In this document: one piece after another, positions 47,157-59,327 of the stretch | Numbering within the stretch: position 1 is the first letter of the stretch | How the letters are laid out: each line of letters starts with the position of its first letter | DNA from: Hydrogenimonas sp. | GTDB taxonomy: Bacteria; Campylobacterota; Campylobacteria; Campylobacterales; Hydrogenimonadaceae | Assembly: GCA_003978765.1 (NCBI GenBank) | Contig: QNYO01000045.1 | Span: forward strand, 1 to 64,000 | Reading direction: 5' to 3' | Length of the DNA stretch: 64,000 nt | Notes under the pieces: generated by a model | Told to the model about the DNA's origin: nothing | Seen by the model: the letters and a program-made list of their open reading frames with translations, nothing else | Database searches by the model: none | Position numbers and translations under genes: made by a program

Positions 47157-47563
47157 TGTGCCACCAAAATCTCAGCTTTACGCCCCAATAGGTTATAAAA
47201 CCAAATCACAGGAATCGCTACCAAAATTCCCCCTGCTGTGGTTTTCAGTGCCAATGCCAAACCGACCATAATCTCTTTGGTCTCAATCAATCCACTCTGA
47301 CCGATGGTGATAAAGGTCACCATAATCCCCATAACCGTCCCAAGCAGACCAATAAATGGTGCATTAGAACCGATGGAAGCGATCATCGTAAGATTCTCTC
47401 CAAGTGCAATCTCAAGCTCTTCACGGGCTTCAAAACGCTCTAAGTCGATATGGCGGTAGTAAAAATAGCGCTCCAAAATCAGCCACAAGGCAATGACACT
47501 CAAAAATCCCAACAGACCAATAAAACTGTAATCAACTATATCGGCCATCTGTGCTATATCCAT
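47117..47563 (-). CDS. ExbB/TolQ family protein (second copy)
   Basis: SIGSNAPFIGLLGTVMGIMVTFITIG, LALALKTTAGGILVAIP; start taken at MDIAQMADIVDYS. Confidence 0.88.
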   Translation of the reverse strand: MDIAQMADIVDYSFIGLLGFLSVIALWLILERYFYYRHIDLERFEAREELEIALGENLTMIASIGSNAPFIGLLGTVMGIMVTFITIGQSGLIETKEIMVGLALALKTTAGGILVAIPVIWFYNLLGRKAEILVAQWEMMQRQKRSSS

Positions 47564-47567
47564 AACC

Positions 47568-48461
47568 CTACGCTCCTCTATAGAGACTTCTAAAGTCAAG
47601 ACGGAAGATCGTCCCCTCATTCAAACGTGATGTCAACTTGATCTCAACTCCATGCTCATCACAAAAACTTTTGACAATATGTAAACCGATACCATATCCT
47701 GAAGCATTCATATCTCGCTGATAGTAACGATCAAAAATATGAAAAAGTGTCGTTTCATCCATGCCAATTCCCGTATCCCGAATAATAAGCCATCCATTTT
47801 CACAAACTATTTCAACCAAACCGTCAGGACGATTATATTTGATCGCATTGGTTAGGAGATTATCGATCGCTTTTTGACATCCTCGTCGGTCTGCAGTGAT
47901 AGGAAAGTTAGTTTTTGCATATTGTATCGAAATATCCCCTTTCATCTCCTCAACTTTGGCAATACTCTCTTCAATCACTTCACTTAAATCAAAGGACTCT
48001 TTGGTAATCGACCCAATCTCCTTTTTGATAAAGTAGTCAAGATCTTCATAGAGCTCTTGAAGATTTTCACCCGCCTTCTCAATCCGTTCCAACCGTCGAT
48101 ACCGTTTGGGATCCTTTTCACTCCGTTTGAGTAGTGAAACATTGGCAAAGATGGTGGCAAGGGGGATATTGAGTTCATGCAGGGTATCTTTAAGGAGGCG
48201 ATCTAGAAGATCATTAGTAATAAAGAGAGGCTCTAATGCCACTTTAGAGAGAATATAACCAAAGAGCAAAGAGAGTGGCAAAAGCATCATCATTACAATC
48301 AAAAAGTTTTCATTGCTATATCCAAAGTTTTCAAAGACACCCCACATTAAGATGCCCATCGCTACAAAGGTTATCACATAAAAAATGAGGACTTTAAAGA
48401 TCTCTTTACGCTTCAAAACAGTATCCAATGCCTCGAATATTGGTAATCGCCTCTTTACCAA
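47568..48461 (-). CDS. Sensor histidine kinase
   Basis: Two TMs; KDTLHELNIPLATI H-box; NLLTNAIKYN; DTGIGMDETTLFHIFDRYYQ. Confidence 0.9.
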   Translation of the reverse strand: MVKRRLPIFEALDTVLKRKEIFKVLIFYVITFVAMGILMWGVFENFGYSNENFLIVMMMLLPLSLLFGYILSKVALEPLFITNDLLDRLLKDTLHELNIPLATIFANVSLLKRSEKDPKRYRRLERIEKAGENLQELYEDLDYFIKKEIGSITKESFDLSEVIEESIAKVEEMKGDISIQYAKTNFPITADRRGCQKAIDNLLTNAIKYNRPDGLVEIVCENGWLIIRDTGIGMDETTLFHIFDRYYQRDMNASGYGIGLHIVKSFCDEHGVEIKLTSRLNEGTIFRLDFRSLYRGA

Positions 48462-49059
48462 AGAGCTGTTTAAGTTTATTGATATAGACTCTCAATGCCC
48501 CTGTTCCTGGATCTTCATCACCATAAAGCTCTCGTAAAATCTCTTCCGTACTGACCACTTCACCTCTATACTTTACAAAGAGTGCAAGGAGTTCAGCAAG
48601 TTTTTTGGGAAGTGGGATAGGTGTACTATCTCGATAAAGAACCAACCTCTCCATATCAAACAGGTACTCTCCAACCACCACTCTTGGAGTACCATATCGG
48701 CGGCGTAAGTGCGCTTCAATACGGAGCAAAAGCTCATCCAAATCGATCGGTTTTTTCATGTAGTCATCAGCACCACTACGGAACCCTGTAGTCAGCGCCT
48801 CTTTATCGCGTGCTGATGTAATATAGATGGCAGGGGTGCTATCCCCGCTTTCACGTAACTGCTGTAAAAGATCAAACCCATTCATCTCTGGAACATTGAC
48901 ATCAAGCAGATAGAGGTCGAAATCTTCATGGTAGAGTGCATCAATCGCACTCTTGGCATCAAGATAGTGATGCACTTCATAGGCTTCACCCTCTAAAAAG
49001 TCAACAAGCGTCTCACCAAAGAGCCTGTCATCTTCAAGAAGCAGAAGCTTACCCTGCAC
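48406..49059 (-). CDS. OmpR-family response regulator
   Basis: GTG start at 49059 with [33 protein letters not shown], winged-helix [14 protein letters not shown]. Confidence 0.92.
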   Translation of the reverse strand: MQGKLLLLEDDRLFGETLVDFLEGEAYEVHHYLDAKSAIDALYHEDFDLYLLDVNVPEMNGFDLLQQLRESGDSTPAIYITSARDKEALTTGFRSGADDYMKKPIDLDELLLRIEAHLRRRYGTPRVVVGEYLFDMERLVLYRDSTPIPLPKKLAELLALFVKYRGEVVSTEEILRELYGDEDPGTGALRVYINKLKQLFGKEAITNIRGIGYCFEA

Positions 49060-50059
49060 GCACGACCCTCCATGCAAGGCTCTGTCCAGCAAACATCGGA
49101 ACAACAGTTTGGTCATAAATTTCAGGTACCAGATAAGGAGATTTTTCGAGAATAACCTCTTTTTCAGGCGGTGTGATGCCATAGATACGTTGTGCATTAT
49201 CACTCACAAAGGCTTGCAAATTATCAAGGGCTCCATGTTGATCAAAGAGTTGGGCTAAGGCGGGCAAGGCAATCGGTGCTGTAAAGACACCTGCTGCACA
49301 TCCCGGTGCCTCTTTGCTATTGCGTGGATGGGGTGCTGAATCGGAACCAAACATCACTTTAGGATGTGCTCCCAATGCAACATTGAGCAGTGCAGTACGA
49401 TCTTCGGGGCGTTTGGCGATCGGTTTACAGAAAAGATGGGGTTGCAATAGACCACCTGCAACATCATCGAGCGTAATATAGAGGTGGTGCAGTGTAATCG
49501 TGGCATAGAGATTCTCAAAACGATCAAGTGCTGCCACTGCCTCTTTGGTTGTGATATGTTCCATAATGATCTTAAGGTCTGGAAAGTTGGTTGCTAACAT
49601 CTCATAGATCGGAATAAACTCTGCTTCACGATCCATAACAAATCCACCCGTTTCACCATGCACACAAAGTGGAATCCCCAAATCACTCATCACACCCAAC
49701 ACAGGAGAGAGCTCTTTAAGATCAAATCCACTTACACCGCCTTCAGAGTTGGTTGTAATCCCTGCTGGATAGAGTTTAATCGCTAAAATCTCATCTTTGA
49801 CCGACTCTAAAAACTCTGGCGTATAGTCTGAACGGAAAAAGAGCGTCATATATGGAGTAAAGCAGTGATCCCCTTGGGCTTTACAGATACGGTTACGATA
49901 GTCACACACCGCCTCTTTGGTGGTCACAGGGGGTACAAGGTTGGGCATAATCAATGCCCCACTAAAGGTTTCACTACTGAGTGGTGCGACAATCTCTAAC
50001 ATATCACCATCACGAAGATGTAGATGCATGTCTAATGGATTTGAAATTGAAATAAACAT
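49049..50059 (-). CDS. pyrC: Dihydroorotase
   Basis: [46 protein letters not shown]. Confidence 0.96.
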   Translation of the reverse strand: MFISISNPLDMHLHLRDGDMLEIVAPLSSETFSGALIMPNLVPPVTTKEAVCDYRNRICKAQGDHCFTPYMTLFFRSDYTPEFLESVKDEILAIKLYPAGITTNSEGGVSGFDLKELSPVLGVMSDLGIPLCVHGETGGFVMDREAEFIPIYEMLATNFPDLKIIMEHITTKEAVAALDRFENLYATITLHHLYITLDDVAGGLLQPHLFCKPIAKRPEDRTALLNVALGAHPKVMFGSDSAPHPRNSKEAPGCAAGVFTAPIALPALAQLFDQHGALDNLQAFVSDNAQRIYGITPPEKEVILEKSPYLVPEIYDQTVVPMFAGQSLAWRVVRAG

Positions 50060-50126
50060 TGAAAAACCTTTTTTTTAATATTTTTAATGGTATTATACCG
50101 CTATCACGTTAGGAGGAAGTTAATCT

Positions 50127-51106
<980 letters not shown>

Positions 51107-51173
51107 TTATTAAGATTTTATATCACACACAAGAGAGAATCTCTCTTGGTGTATGACGGGATAGAACATCTCG

Positions 51174-52352
51174 TTAAATAGCCCGCTTAAATTCTGGATA
51201 GGCCTCAATACCGCATTCACTAAGATCCATACCCTCCAACTGTTCATCATCACTCGCTCGGAATCTAACAATTTTATTAATAATAAAAATTGTTATATAT
51301 GATACCATAAAAGTAAAAAGAGCGACAACAATAATCCCTTTAAGTTGATCAATAAGTGAAACATCTTTAGCAAAAAGCCCCACTGCAATCGTTCCCCAAA
51401 TACCATTGACCAAGTGGACAGAGAGCGCTCCAACAGGATCATCAATACGCAACTTATCGAAAAATGGTACCGCAAAGACAACCAGTGCTCCACCAATCAT
51501 ACCAATCAAGATCGGTGTATAGATATCAAACAGATCCGCCCCTGCTGTAATGGCAACAAGACCTCCCAATGCCCCATTGAGAATCATTGTAATATCGAAC
51601 TTTTTATATTGCACGTAGATAATCACTGCGGCAATAATGGCTCCTGCCAATCCTGCTGTGTTTGTATTCATAATGGTCAATGCAACGGTATCAGCACTCT
51701 CTTTAGAAGAGATAGAGCCTACTGAACCACCATTAAATCCAAACCAGCCGATCCAAAGAATCATTGCCCCCAATGTTACTAATGGAATATTGGATGCAGG
51801 AATCGCTCGCACTTTACCATCGGAGTATCGACCTTTACGTGGACCAATGATTAAAATTGCTGCCAAAAGTGCCCATGCACCAGTTGAGTGAATCACTGTA
51901 GAGCCTGCAAGATCATGCATCGCACTAATATCAAGGAATGTTCCTTCAAGCATATTGGCTCCCCATGTCCAGTTCACAACAAGTGGATAGATCACTGCTG
52001 CCATTGCAACTGTAAAGAGCATCAATGGAATAATACGGGTACGTTCACTCACACCACCACTCATAATATTGACAGTCTTTCCAACAAAGGCCATCTGAAA
52101 CAGAAAAGCTGCCCACTTGCTCATGCTATCGTTTTCCCAGCTACCAAATGCCAATTGATAACCGATCAATAAAAATGCCATCGATGCCACCGCATAGATC
52201 ATGGTGTTAACCGTCAAAACAGCACTCACATTCTTAGTACGTACAATACCTGCCTCCAACATTGCAAAGCCTGGTACCATAAAGATAATCAGGGTCATTG
52301 CAAAGAGCATAAATAGCGTATCGACCACATAGGCCAGTTCGCTTGGCTGCAT
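51174..52352 (-). CDS. amtB: Ammonium transporter
   Basis: GFAMLEAGIVRTKNV, DLAGSTVIHSTGAWALLAA, GWFGFNGGS, PVGALSVHLVNGIWGTIAVGLFA. Confidence 0.93.
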   Translation of the reverse strand: MQPSELAYVVDTLFMLFAMTLIIFMVPGFAMLEAGIVRTKNVSAVLTVNTMIYAVASMAFLLIGYQLAFGSWENDSMSKWAAFLFQMAFVGKTVNIMSGGVSERTRIIPLMLFTVAMAAVIYPLVVNWTWGANMLEGTFLDISAMHDLAGSTVIHSTGAWALLAAILIIGPRKGRYSDGKVRAIPASNIPLVTLGAMILWIGWFGFNGGSVGSISSKESADTVALTIMNTNTAGLAGAIIAAVIIYVQYKKFDITMILNGALGGLVAITAGADLFDIYTPILIGMIGGALVVFAVPFFDKLRIDDPVGALSVHLVNGIWGTIAVGLFAKDVSLIDQLKGIIVVALFTFMVSYITIFIINKIVRFRASDDEQLEGMDLSECGIEAYPEFKRAI

Positions 52353-52365
52353 GAAAACTCCTTTA

Positions 52366-52392
52366 AATTAAATTTTAATTTCAAATTTAATT
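52366..52392. repeat. 10-bp AT-only inverted repeat just upstream of the amtB (copy 1) SD
   Basis: AATTAAATTT-TAATTTC-AAATTTAATT. Confidence 0.6.
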
Positions 52393-52449
52393 ATAAATGA
52401 TAGAGAAAGAGAGTCGATAGAGGAGAATTGATTAAATTTTATGCAGTTT
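52390..52449 (-). promoter_or_regulatory. amtB copy 1 promoter region: 23-bp element plus TATAAT
   Basis: + strand ATTGATTAAATTTTATGCAGTTT (52427-52449); minus-strand TATAAT at 52390-52395. Confidence 0.65.
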
Positions 52450-52498
52450 TTTGATTATTTAAAATATTTTTAAGATGGGGTTGATTAAAAATTAGACA

Positions 52499-52527
52499 CT
52501 CCCCATTTTCGCCTTGAAAATGGGGAG
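52499..52527 (-). terminator. Terminator after the amtB-glnK copy 2 module
   Basis: 12-bp perfect stem CTCCCCATTTTC-5 nt-GAAAATGGGGAG; minus strand followed by TGTCTAATTTTTAAT. Confidence 0.75.
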
Positions 52528-52550
52528 AATAGAAGGGAGATACGAGAGTA

Positions 52551-52910
<360 letters not shown>

Positions 52911-54161
52911 TTAGAGGTTCAAGGCACGTTCGCCATGTGTTGACTCATCAAGACCGATTGTTTCAGTCTCTTCATCAACACGTCCACCACCAGTAACCGC
53001 TGCTGATACAAAGTAAACAATCGCTGTCATCACACCGCTATAGACAATGGTCAAACCAACTGCTTCAAGCTGGCTTACAAGCTGGCTTCCAATGCTGTAG
53101 TTTTCAGGCATTGCATAGTCAGCAATAAAGAGTGCTGTTGCGATAGATCCCCAGATACCAACCAAACCGTGAACCCAGAAGGCATCCAAAGAGTCATCGA
53201 CTTTAAAGATCTTCTTAATTTTAGAGACGGCAAGGAAACCAAGGAAACCACCGACAAGACCGATGATAATCGCACCACCAACACCTGCTGTACCAGACGC
53301 TGGAGTAATTGCAACAAGACCTGCAACGGCACCAGAAGCACCACCAACAAGGGTTGGTTTTTTGAAGATCAACCACTCACCGATAATCCATCCGATCACA
53401 CCAAGTGATGCTGCAACGTTTGTTACAAGGAATGCAGATGCCGCTGTACCGTCAGCCGCAACTTCTGAACCTGCGTTGAATCCGAACCATCCAAACCAAA
53501 GGAGCATCGCACCAAGAACAACAAGGATTGGAGAGAAAGGCTTAATAGCTGTCTTTTCATAATCTTTTCGGCGACCAAGAAGCATTGCTACAACAAAACC
53601 TGCAACACCTGCATTAATATGGACAACCGTACCACCTGCAAAGTCAATTTCACCAAAGTTTAGGGTTTCACCACCACCCCATGCCCAGTGTGTCACTGGT
53701 GCATACACAACAATAATCCAAAGAGCAGAGAAGATGACAAATGTTGAGAACTTCACACGCTCAATCATTGAACCACTTGCAATTGCAACAGTAATCGCTG
53801 CAAATGTGCCTTGGAAAGCAACAAAAAGTAGTTCAGGAATTGTTCCACTCAATGCATTACTATCAATACCAGAAAGCATCACTTTACCAGTACCAATAAA
53901 GTCACCATCACCAAATGCAATCGAGTAACCTACAACAACCCATACCAAAGTACCAATTGCATAGGCTGCAAGGCTCATACCCATAGTATTCAAGACATTC
54001 TTACTGCGTGTCAAACCACCATAAAAGAGTGCCAAACCAGCTGGTGTCATCAACATAACGAATGCTGTCGCAACAAGCATCCATGCTGTATCCCCACTAT
54101 TGAGTTCATCTGCCGATGCCAAAATTGGCAAGAAGAGCAGTGGAAGCAACCATTTCTTCAT
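52911..54161 (-). CDS. Ammonium transporter (second copy, with signal peptide)
   Basis: GLALFYGGLTRSKNVLNTMGMS, AGGTVVHINAGVAGFVVAMLLG, GWFGFNAGS, FWVHGLVGIWGSIATALF. Confidence 0.95.
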   Translation of the reverse strand: MKKWLLPLLFLPILASADELNSGDTAWMLVATAFVMLMTPAGLALFYGGLTRSKNVLNTMGMSLAAYAIGTLVWVVVGYSIAFGDGDFIGTGKVMLSGIDSNALSGTIPELLFVAFQGTFAAITVAIASGSMIERVKFSTFVIFSALWIIVVYAPVTHWAWGGGETLNFGEIDFAGGTVVHINAGVAGFVVAMLLGRRKDYEKTAIKPFSPILVVLGAMLLWFGWFGFNAGSEVAADGTAASAFLVTNVAASLGVIGWIIGEWLIFKKPTLVGGASGAVAGLVAITPASGTAGVGGAIIIGLVGGFLGFLAVSKIKKIFKVDDSLDAFWVHGLVGIWGSIATALFIADYAMPENYSIGSQLVSQLEAVGLTIVYSGVMTAIVYFVSAAVTGGGRVDEETETIGLDESTHGERALNL

Positions 54162-54208
54162 GAAATCTCCTTTTCAATATTTTCCATCATTGGAAAGATT
54201 ACGCCTGA

Positions 54209-54267
54209 ATTATACAAATTTCTAATTCATGATGATAGATAGTGATTGATTAATTTTTAAGCAGTTT
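54209..54267 (-). promoter_or_regulatory. amtB copy 2 promoter region: 23-bp element plus TATAAT
   Basis: + strand ATTGATTAATTTTTAAGCAGTTT (54245-54267); minus-strand TATAAT at 54209-54214. Confidence 0.65.
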
Positions 54268-54442
54268 GTGAAAAGGGATAGAGTTACTTCTCTGAATAAC
54301 AGCAACTTAATCTATGAAAAAAATCCTCAATATAGAAAAATTTATCCATTAATTCTTAATCTTTCTCTCATGAAATATCTGATCCATAAGGTTGTTTTCG
54401 ATAGAATCTATCTTAGTTTTATTTCAAAGCAAAAGGTTTTGA

Positions 54443-56920
54443 ATGTCAGATCTGTTTAAAGAGAGTGAAGATATCCAAGAAGTTTCAATTGAAGAGAGTA
54501 TGAAAGGGAGCTACCTCGACTATTCGATGAGTGTTATCATCGGTCGGGCGCTTCCTGATGCAAGGGATGGGCTTAAGCCTGTACACCGCCGTATTCTCTA
54601 TGCGATGCATGAGTTGGGCGTAACATCACGCGCAGCGTATAAAAAGAGTGCCCGTATTGTCGGGGATGTGATCGGTAAGTACCATCCTCATGGTGATACA
54701 GCAGTTTATGATGCACTCGTGCGTATGGCACAAGACTTTTCAATGCGTATTCCACTTGTTGATGGTCAAGGAAACTTTGGTTCCATCGATGGTGATAATC
54801 CAGCGGCAATGCGTTATACCGAAGCACGTATGACACGCCTTGCTGAAGAGCTTATGCGTGATATCGAAAAGGATACTGTCGATTTTATCCCTAACTATGA
54901 CGATACGATGAGTGAACCCGATGTTCTCCCAAGCCGTGTACCTAACCTACTTTTAAATGGCTCGAACGGGATTGCTGTTGGTATGGCAACCAACATTCCA
55001 CCCCATCGTCTTGATGAACTGATCGATGCCCTACTCGTCCTCATCGATAATCCATCTGCTGAACTTGAAGATCTGCTTGAACATATCAAAGGACCAGACT
55101 TCCCAACAGGTGGCATTATCTTTGGGCGTAAAGGGATTATGGACGCCTATAAAACAGGGCGTGGGCGTATTAAAGTACGTGCCAAAACCCATATTGAGAA
55201 GAAGGGCAACCGAGAAGTTATCGTCATCGATGAACTCCCTTATCAAGTCAACAAATCAAAACTGATCGAAAATATTGCCCAACTTGCCAAAGATAAGGTG
55301 ATTGAGGGAATCAGTGAAGTACGTGATGAGAGTGACCGTGAAGGGATTCGTGTCGTCATTGAACTTAAAAAAGATACGATGAGTGAAATTATTCTCAATA
55401 ACCTCTTCAAATCGACACAGATGCAGACGACATTCGGAATTATCCTTCTTGCGATCCACAATAAAGAGCCAAAAATCTTCACCTTAATGGAGCTTCTTAA
55501 ACTCTTTATTCAGCATCGTAAAACAATTATTATCCGAAGAACCATCTTTGAACTTGAAAAAGCGAAAGCCCGTGCCCATATCTTAGAGGGTCTACGCATT
55601 GCTCTCGATAATATTGATGAGATTGTTGCACTGATCCGTGCTTCTAAAGATGCCAATGAGGCACGTGATGGCTTGATGGAACGCTTTAGTCTGAGTGAAA
55701 AACAGGCACAAGCGATTCTTGATATGCGCCTGCAACGCCTTACAGGACTTGAACGTGACAAGATCGAACAAGAGTATCAAGCCTTGATGGCAGAAATTGA
55801 ACGCCTAAGCAATATTCTAAAATCTGAAGATCTTCTCAATCAGATTATTAAAGAGGAGTTGCTTGAGATTAAAGAGAACTTCTCCACCCCTCGTCTCACT
55901 GAGATTGTCGATGATTATGAAGATATCGATATTGAAGATTTGATTCCAAATGAACCGATGGTTGTCACCATCACCCACCGTGGTTACATCAAACGCGTAC
56001 CCGTTAAACAGTATGAGAAGCAACATCGTGGTGGTAAAGGCAAAACCGCTGTCACCACCCATGATGATGACTTTATCGAAAGCTTCTTTATCTCTAATAC
56101 GCACGATACCCTCATGTTTGTCACCGACCGTGGTCAACTCTATTGGCTTAAAGTCTATAAGATTCCAGAAGGGTCACGTACTGCCAAAGGTAAAGCGGTC
56201 GTCAACCTCATCCAACTTCAGCCAGATGAGAATATTATGGCGATTATTCCAACCACCGATTTTGATGAGAATAAATCACTCGCCTTCTTTACCAAAAAGG
56301 GTATTGTCAAACGTACCAATTTGAGTGAATTCAAAAATATCCGCTCTGTCGGTGTTCGTGCTATTACACTTGATGAGGATGATGAACTGGTCACAGCAAA
56401 AATCATCCTACCTGAAACCGCTTGGCTCTTTGTTCTGACACAAAAAGGGATGTGTATCCGCTTCCCTGTCACAGATGCTAGAGAGATGGGACGTACAGCA
56501 CGCGGTGTCACCGCGATACGCTTCAAAATCGAAGATGACCATGTGATTGGTGCAACCACGATACGTGATGAGAGCCAAGAGCTATTAACGGTAGCTGAAA
56601 AAGGTATCGGTAAGCGTACAGAAGCGGGTGAATATCGCCTCCAAAGCCGTGGTGGTAAAGGTGTCGTTGCGATGAAACTAACACCAAAGACTGGCAATGC
56701 TGTCGGTGTTGTGATTGTCGATGAGCATAAAGATTTGATGGCACTCACCCAAAGTGGTAAGATGATCCGTGTCGATATGCAGAGTATCCGAAAAGCAGGA
56801 CGTAACACCAGCGGTGTCAAGATTGTCACACTCGAATCGGGCGATCGGGTCAACTCCATTGCAAGCTGTCCTAAAGAGGAAGCAGACGAAGAGATCTTAG
56901 AAAAAGAGAATCAAGAGTAA
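54443..56920 (+). CDS. gyrA: DNA gyrase subunit A
   Basis: [61 protein letters not shown]. Confidence 0.98.
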   Translation: MSDLFKESEDIQEVSIEESMKGSYLDYSMSVIIGRALPDARDGLKPVHRRILYAMHELGVTSRAAYKKSARIVGDVIGKYHPHGDTAVYDALVRMAQDFSMRIPLVDGQGNFGSIDGDNPAAMRYTEARMTRLAEELMRDIEKDTVDFIPNYDDTMSEPDVLPSRVPNLLLNGSNGIAVGMATNIPPHRLDELIDALLVLIDNPSAELEDLLEHIKGPDFPTGGIIFGRKGIMDAYKTGRGRIKVRAKTHIEKKGNREVIVIDELPYQVNKSKLIENIAQLAKDKVIEGISEVRDESDREGIRVVIELKKDTMSEIILNNLFKSTQMQTTFGIILLAIHNKEPKIFTLMELLKLFIQHRKTIIIRRTIFELEKAKARAHILEGLRIALDNIDEIVALIRASKDANEARDGLMERFSLSEKQAQAILDMRLQRLTGLERDKIEQEYQALMAEIERLSNILKSEDLLNQIIKEELLEIKENFSTPRLTEIVDDYEDIDIEDLIPNEPMVVTITHRGYIKRVPVKQYEKQHRGGKGKTAVTTHDDDFIESFFISNTHDTLMFVTDRGQLYWLKVYKIPEGSRTAKGKAVVNLIQLQPDENIMAIIPTTDFDENKSLAFFTKKGIVKRTNLSEFKNIRSVGVRAITLDEDDELVTAKIILPETAWLFVLTQKGMCIRFPVTDAREMGRTARGVTAIRFKIEDDHVIGATTIRDESQELLTVAEKGIGKRTEAGEYRLQSRGGKGVVAMKLTPKTGNAVGVVIVDEHKDLMALTQSGKMIRVDMQSIRKAGRNTSGVKIVTLESGDRVNSIASCPKEEADEEILEKENQE

Positions 56921-56931
56921 CCTCTCTCATA

Positions 56932-56961
56932 CGATCACACCTTCACATAGGGGTGTGATCG
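56932..56961 (+). terminator. Hairpin downstream of gyrA
   Basis: CGATCACACC-10 nt-GGTGTGATCG; no clear U-tract. Confidence 0.5.
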
Positions 56962-57056
56962 CTTATCCCCTCACACCTTCAAACAGAGACAATATCAAGT
57001 CGATTTTAACGATCAATTGGTTATCATAAAAAAAATGGCTAAATGGAGTAGATAGG

Positions 57057-58205
57057 ATGAAGATCGCTATCGTCGAAGATGACATTAATATGCGAAAATC
57101 TCTTGAAATTGCTTTAGGCGATTATGACGACTTTGAGGTCAAAACCTTTCGCAATGCCAAAGAGGCACTCAAAAAGTTAGATGATAGCTACGATCTTGTC
57201 ATCTCCGATATTACAATGCCGGGAATGGATGGGATTGAGTTTGTAACAACCCTCAATGGACAATATGATGTCATTATCATTACAGGTAATGCCACGCTCA
57301 ACCATGCCATTGAGTCGATTCGGCTTGGTGTGAGTGACTTTCTTACCAAACCTTTTGAGGTCGAAACCCTTGTGGAGGCGATTCGACGCAGCCAAAAGGT
57401 ACAAGCCCGTCTTGCTAAAAGAGCTTCTCAAGTCGAAGGACCCTCTTCAACACCCTACTTTTATGGCTCATCAAAAGCACTCGAAAAGGCTCTCAAACTT
57501 GCTTACAAAGCAGCCAAAAGTGATGCATCGATTCTTCTTTTGGGAGAGAGTGGTGTCGGTAAAGAGCTCTTTGCCAAAACAATTCATGAACACTCTCCAC
57601 GAAAAGATAAACCCTTTGTTGCCATCAATATGGCTGCTATTCCAGAAAATTTGATCGAAAGTGAGCTGTTTGGTTTTGAAAAGGGTGCCTTTACAGATGC
57701 GGTTGAAGCCAAAATCGGAAAGTTTGAAGCGGCCAATGGCGGAACCCTCTTTCTTGATGAGATTGCTGAAATGCCCTACCATCTTCAAGCCAAACTTTTA
57801 CGAGCTCTTCAAGAGAAGATTATCTACCGATTGGGATCAACCAAGGGTATTCCAATTGATGTGCGAATCATTAGTGCCACCAATGCCGATATTAAGATGA
57901 AGATGCAAGAGCAGAGCTTTCGTGAAGATCTCTATTACCGTATCGCTACCATTCCTATTGTGATTCCACCACTGCGTGAGCGTGTCGATGAAATTCTTCC
58001 AATTGCTCAAAAGAGTCTTGAAAATGTGATACAAAAGTATAATTTCTCTCCCAAATATTTTAGCGATGAAGCCAAAGCAAAACTCTTAGCCTACCACTGG
58101 CCTGGGAATATACGAGAGTTGATTGCCGTGGTTGAACGTGCTGCCATCTTATCCGAGGGAGATACCATTACCGAAGAGGATCTCTTTTTGGATGCAAGAA
58201 TTTGA
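57057..58205 (+). CDS. flgR: FlgR-like sigma-54-dependent response regulator without C-terminal HTH
   Basis: Receiver (DLVISDITMPGMDG), AAA+ (LLGESGVGKELFAKTIH, GAFTDA, FEAANGGTLFLDEI, YHWPGNIREL); ends 19 aa after the ERAAILSE segment. Confidence 0.85.
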   Translation: MKIAIVEDDINMRKSLEIALGDYDDFEVKTFRNAKEALKKLDDSYDLVISDITMPGMDGIEFVTTLNGQYDVIIITGNATLNHAIESIRLGVSDFLTKPFEVETLVEAIRRSQKVQARLAKRASQVEGPSSTPYFYGSSKALEKALKLAYKAAKSDASILLLGESGVGKELFAKTIHEHSPRKDKPFVAINMAAIPENLIESELFGFEKGAFTDAVEAKIGKFEAANGGTLFLDEIAEMPYHLQAKLLRALQEKIIYRLGSTKGIPIDVRIISATNADIKMKMQEQSFREDLYYRIATIPIVIPPLRERVDEILPIAQKSLENVIQKYNFSPKYFSDEAKAKLLAYHWPGNIRELIAVVERAAILSEGDTITEEDLFLDARI

Positions 58206-58298
58206 TCGATTGAAGGATATAAAGTCACAATATTATACCAATAACTAATCCCCTTTTCGATATAATCGCGTAACTTTCATTCTGACGAGGTAGAGATC

Positions 58299-59327
58299 AT
58301 GCGTAAATTCAATGTTGCAGTTGTAGGTGCCACAGGTGCTGTCGGTGAAGAGATGCTAAGAGTCCTTGAAGAGGTCGATTTTCCTATAGCAAAACTTGTT
58401 CCTCTTGCAAGTGCAAGAAGTGCTGGCGGTACTGTTGAATACAAAGGTCAAGAGGTGACTGTTAAAGAGTTGACCGAAACAGTCTTTGAAGAGGAAGAGA
58501 TTGAAATTGCCCTCTTTAGTGCAGGTGGTTCAGTATCGGCAAAGTTTGCACCTTATGCGGTTGAGGCGGGTGCTGTTGTTGTCGATAATACAAGCCATTT
58601 CCGAATGGATCCTGATGTTCCATTGGTTGTTCCAGAGGTTAACCCAGAAGATATTGCAAAGTGGCGTATCAAAGGGATTATTGCCAACCCTAACTGCTCA
58701 ACGATTCAGATGGTTCAAGCACTCAAGCCACTACATGATGCTTACGGTGTCGAGCGTATCGATGTCAGTACCTACCAAGCGACATCGGGTGCTGGTAAAA
58801 GTGCAATGGAAGAGCTTGTGAATCAGATGCAGGCATTTTTTGCTTTCAAACTTGAAGATAGCCCTAAAGAGCGCTTCCCTCATCAAATTGCACTCAATGT
58901 CATTCCACAAATTGATGTCTTTTTAGAGAATGGATTTACCAAAGAAGAGATGAAGATGGTCAATGAGACCAATAAGATTATGCATGACACCATTCAAGTA
59001 GCGGCAACCTGTGTCCGTGTTCCAACCTTGCGTGGTCATGCAGAGAGTATTACTGTCACCTGTAAACGTGATGTTGATGCCGATGCAGCACGTGAAGTCA
59101 TTGCCAAAGGTGAAAATATCGTTGTTATGGATGATCCTCAACATAGCGTCTATCCAATGCCAACCATCTGTGTCGATAAGAATGAGACCTTTGTGGGACG
59201 TATCCGAAACGATATCTATCGTTCCAATGTTTTACATATGTTTGTTGTGGCTGATAACCTCCGTGTTGGTGCTGCGACCAATGCTGTGCGTATCGCACTT
59301 AAATGGATCGAAATGGAGTCTGAATAA
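58299..59327 (+). CDS. asd: Aspartate-semialdehyde dehydrogenase
   Basis: VAVVGATGAVGEEML, SARSAGG, IANPNCSTIQMVQALKPLHD, STYQATSGAG. Confidence 0.97.
   Translation: MRKFNVAVVGATGAVGEEMLRVLEEVDFPIAKLVPLASARSAGGTVEYKGQEVTVKELTETVFEEEEIEIALFSAGGSVSAKFAPYAVEAGAVVVDNTSHFRMDPDVPLVVPEVNPEDIAKWRIKGIIANPNCSTIQMVQALKPLHDAYGVERIDVSTYQATSGAGKSAMEELVNQMQAFFAFKLEDSPKERFPHQIALNVIPQIDVFLENGFTKEEMKMVNETNKIMHDTIQVAATCVRVPTLRGHAESITVTCKRDVDADAAREVIAKGENIVVMDDPQHSVYPMPTICVDKNETFVGRIRNDIYRSNVLHMFVVADNLRVGAATNAVRIALKWIEMESE

Noticed and set aside
54443-56920. gyrA fluoroquinolone-resistance mutation
   Set aside because: QRDR reads [12 protein letters not shown], Thr at the usual Campylobacterota position and Asp retained; no resistance change inferred.
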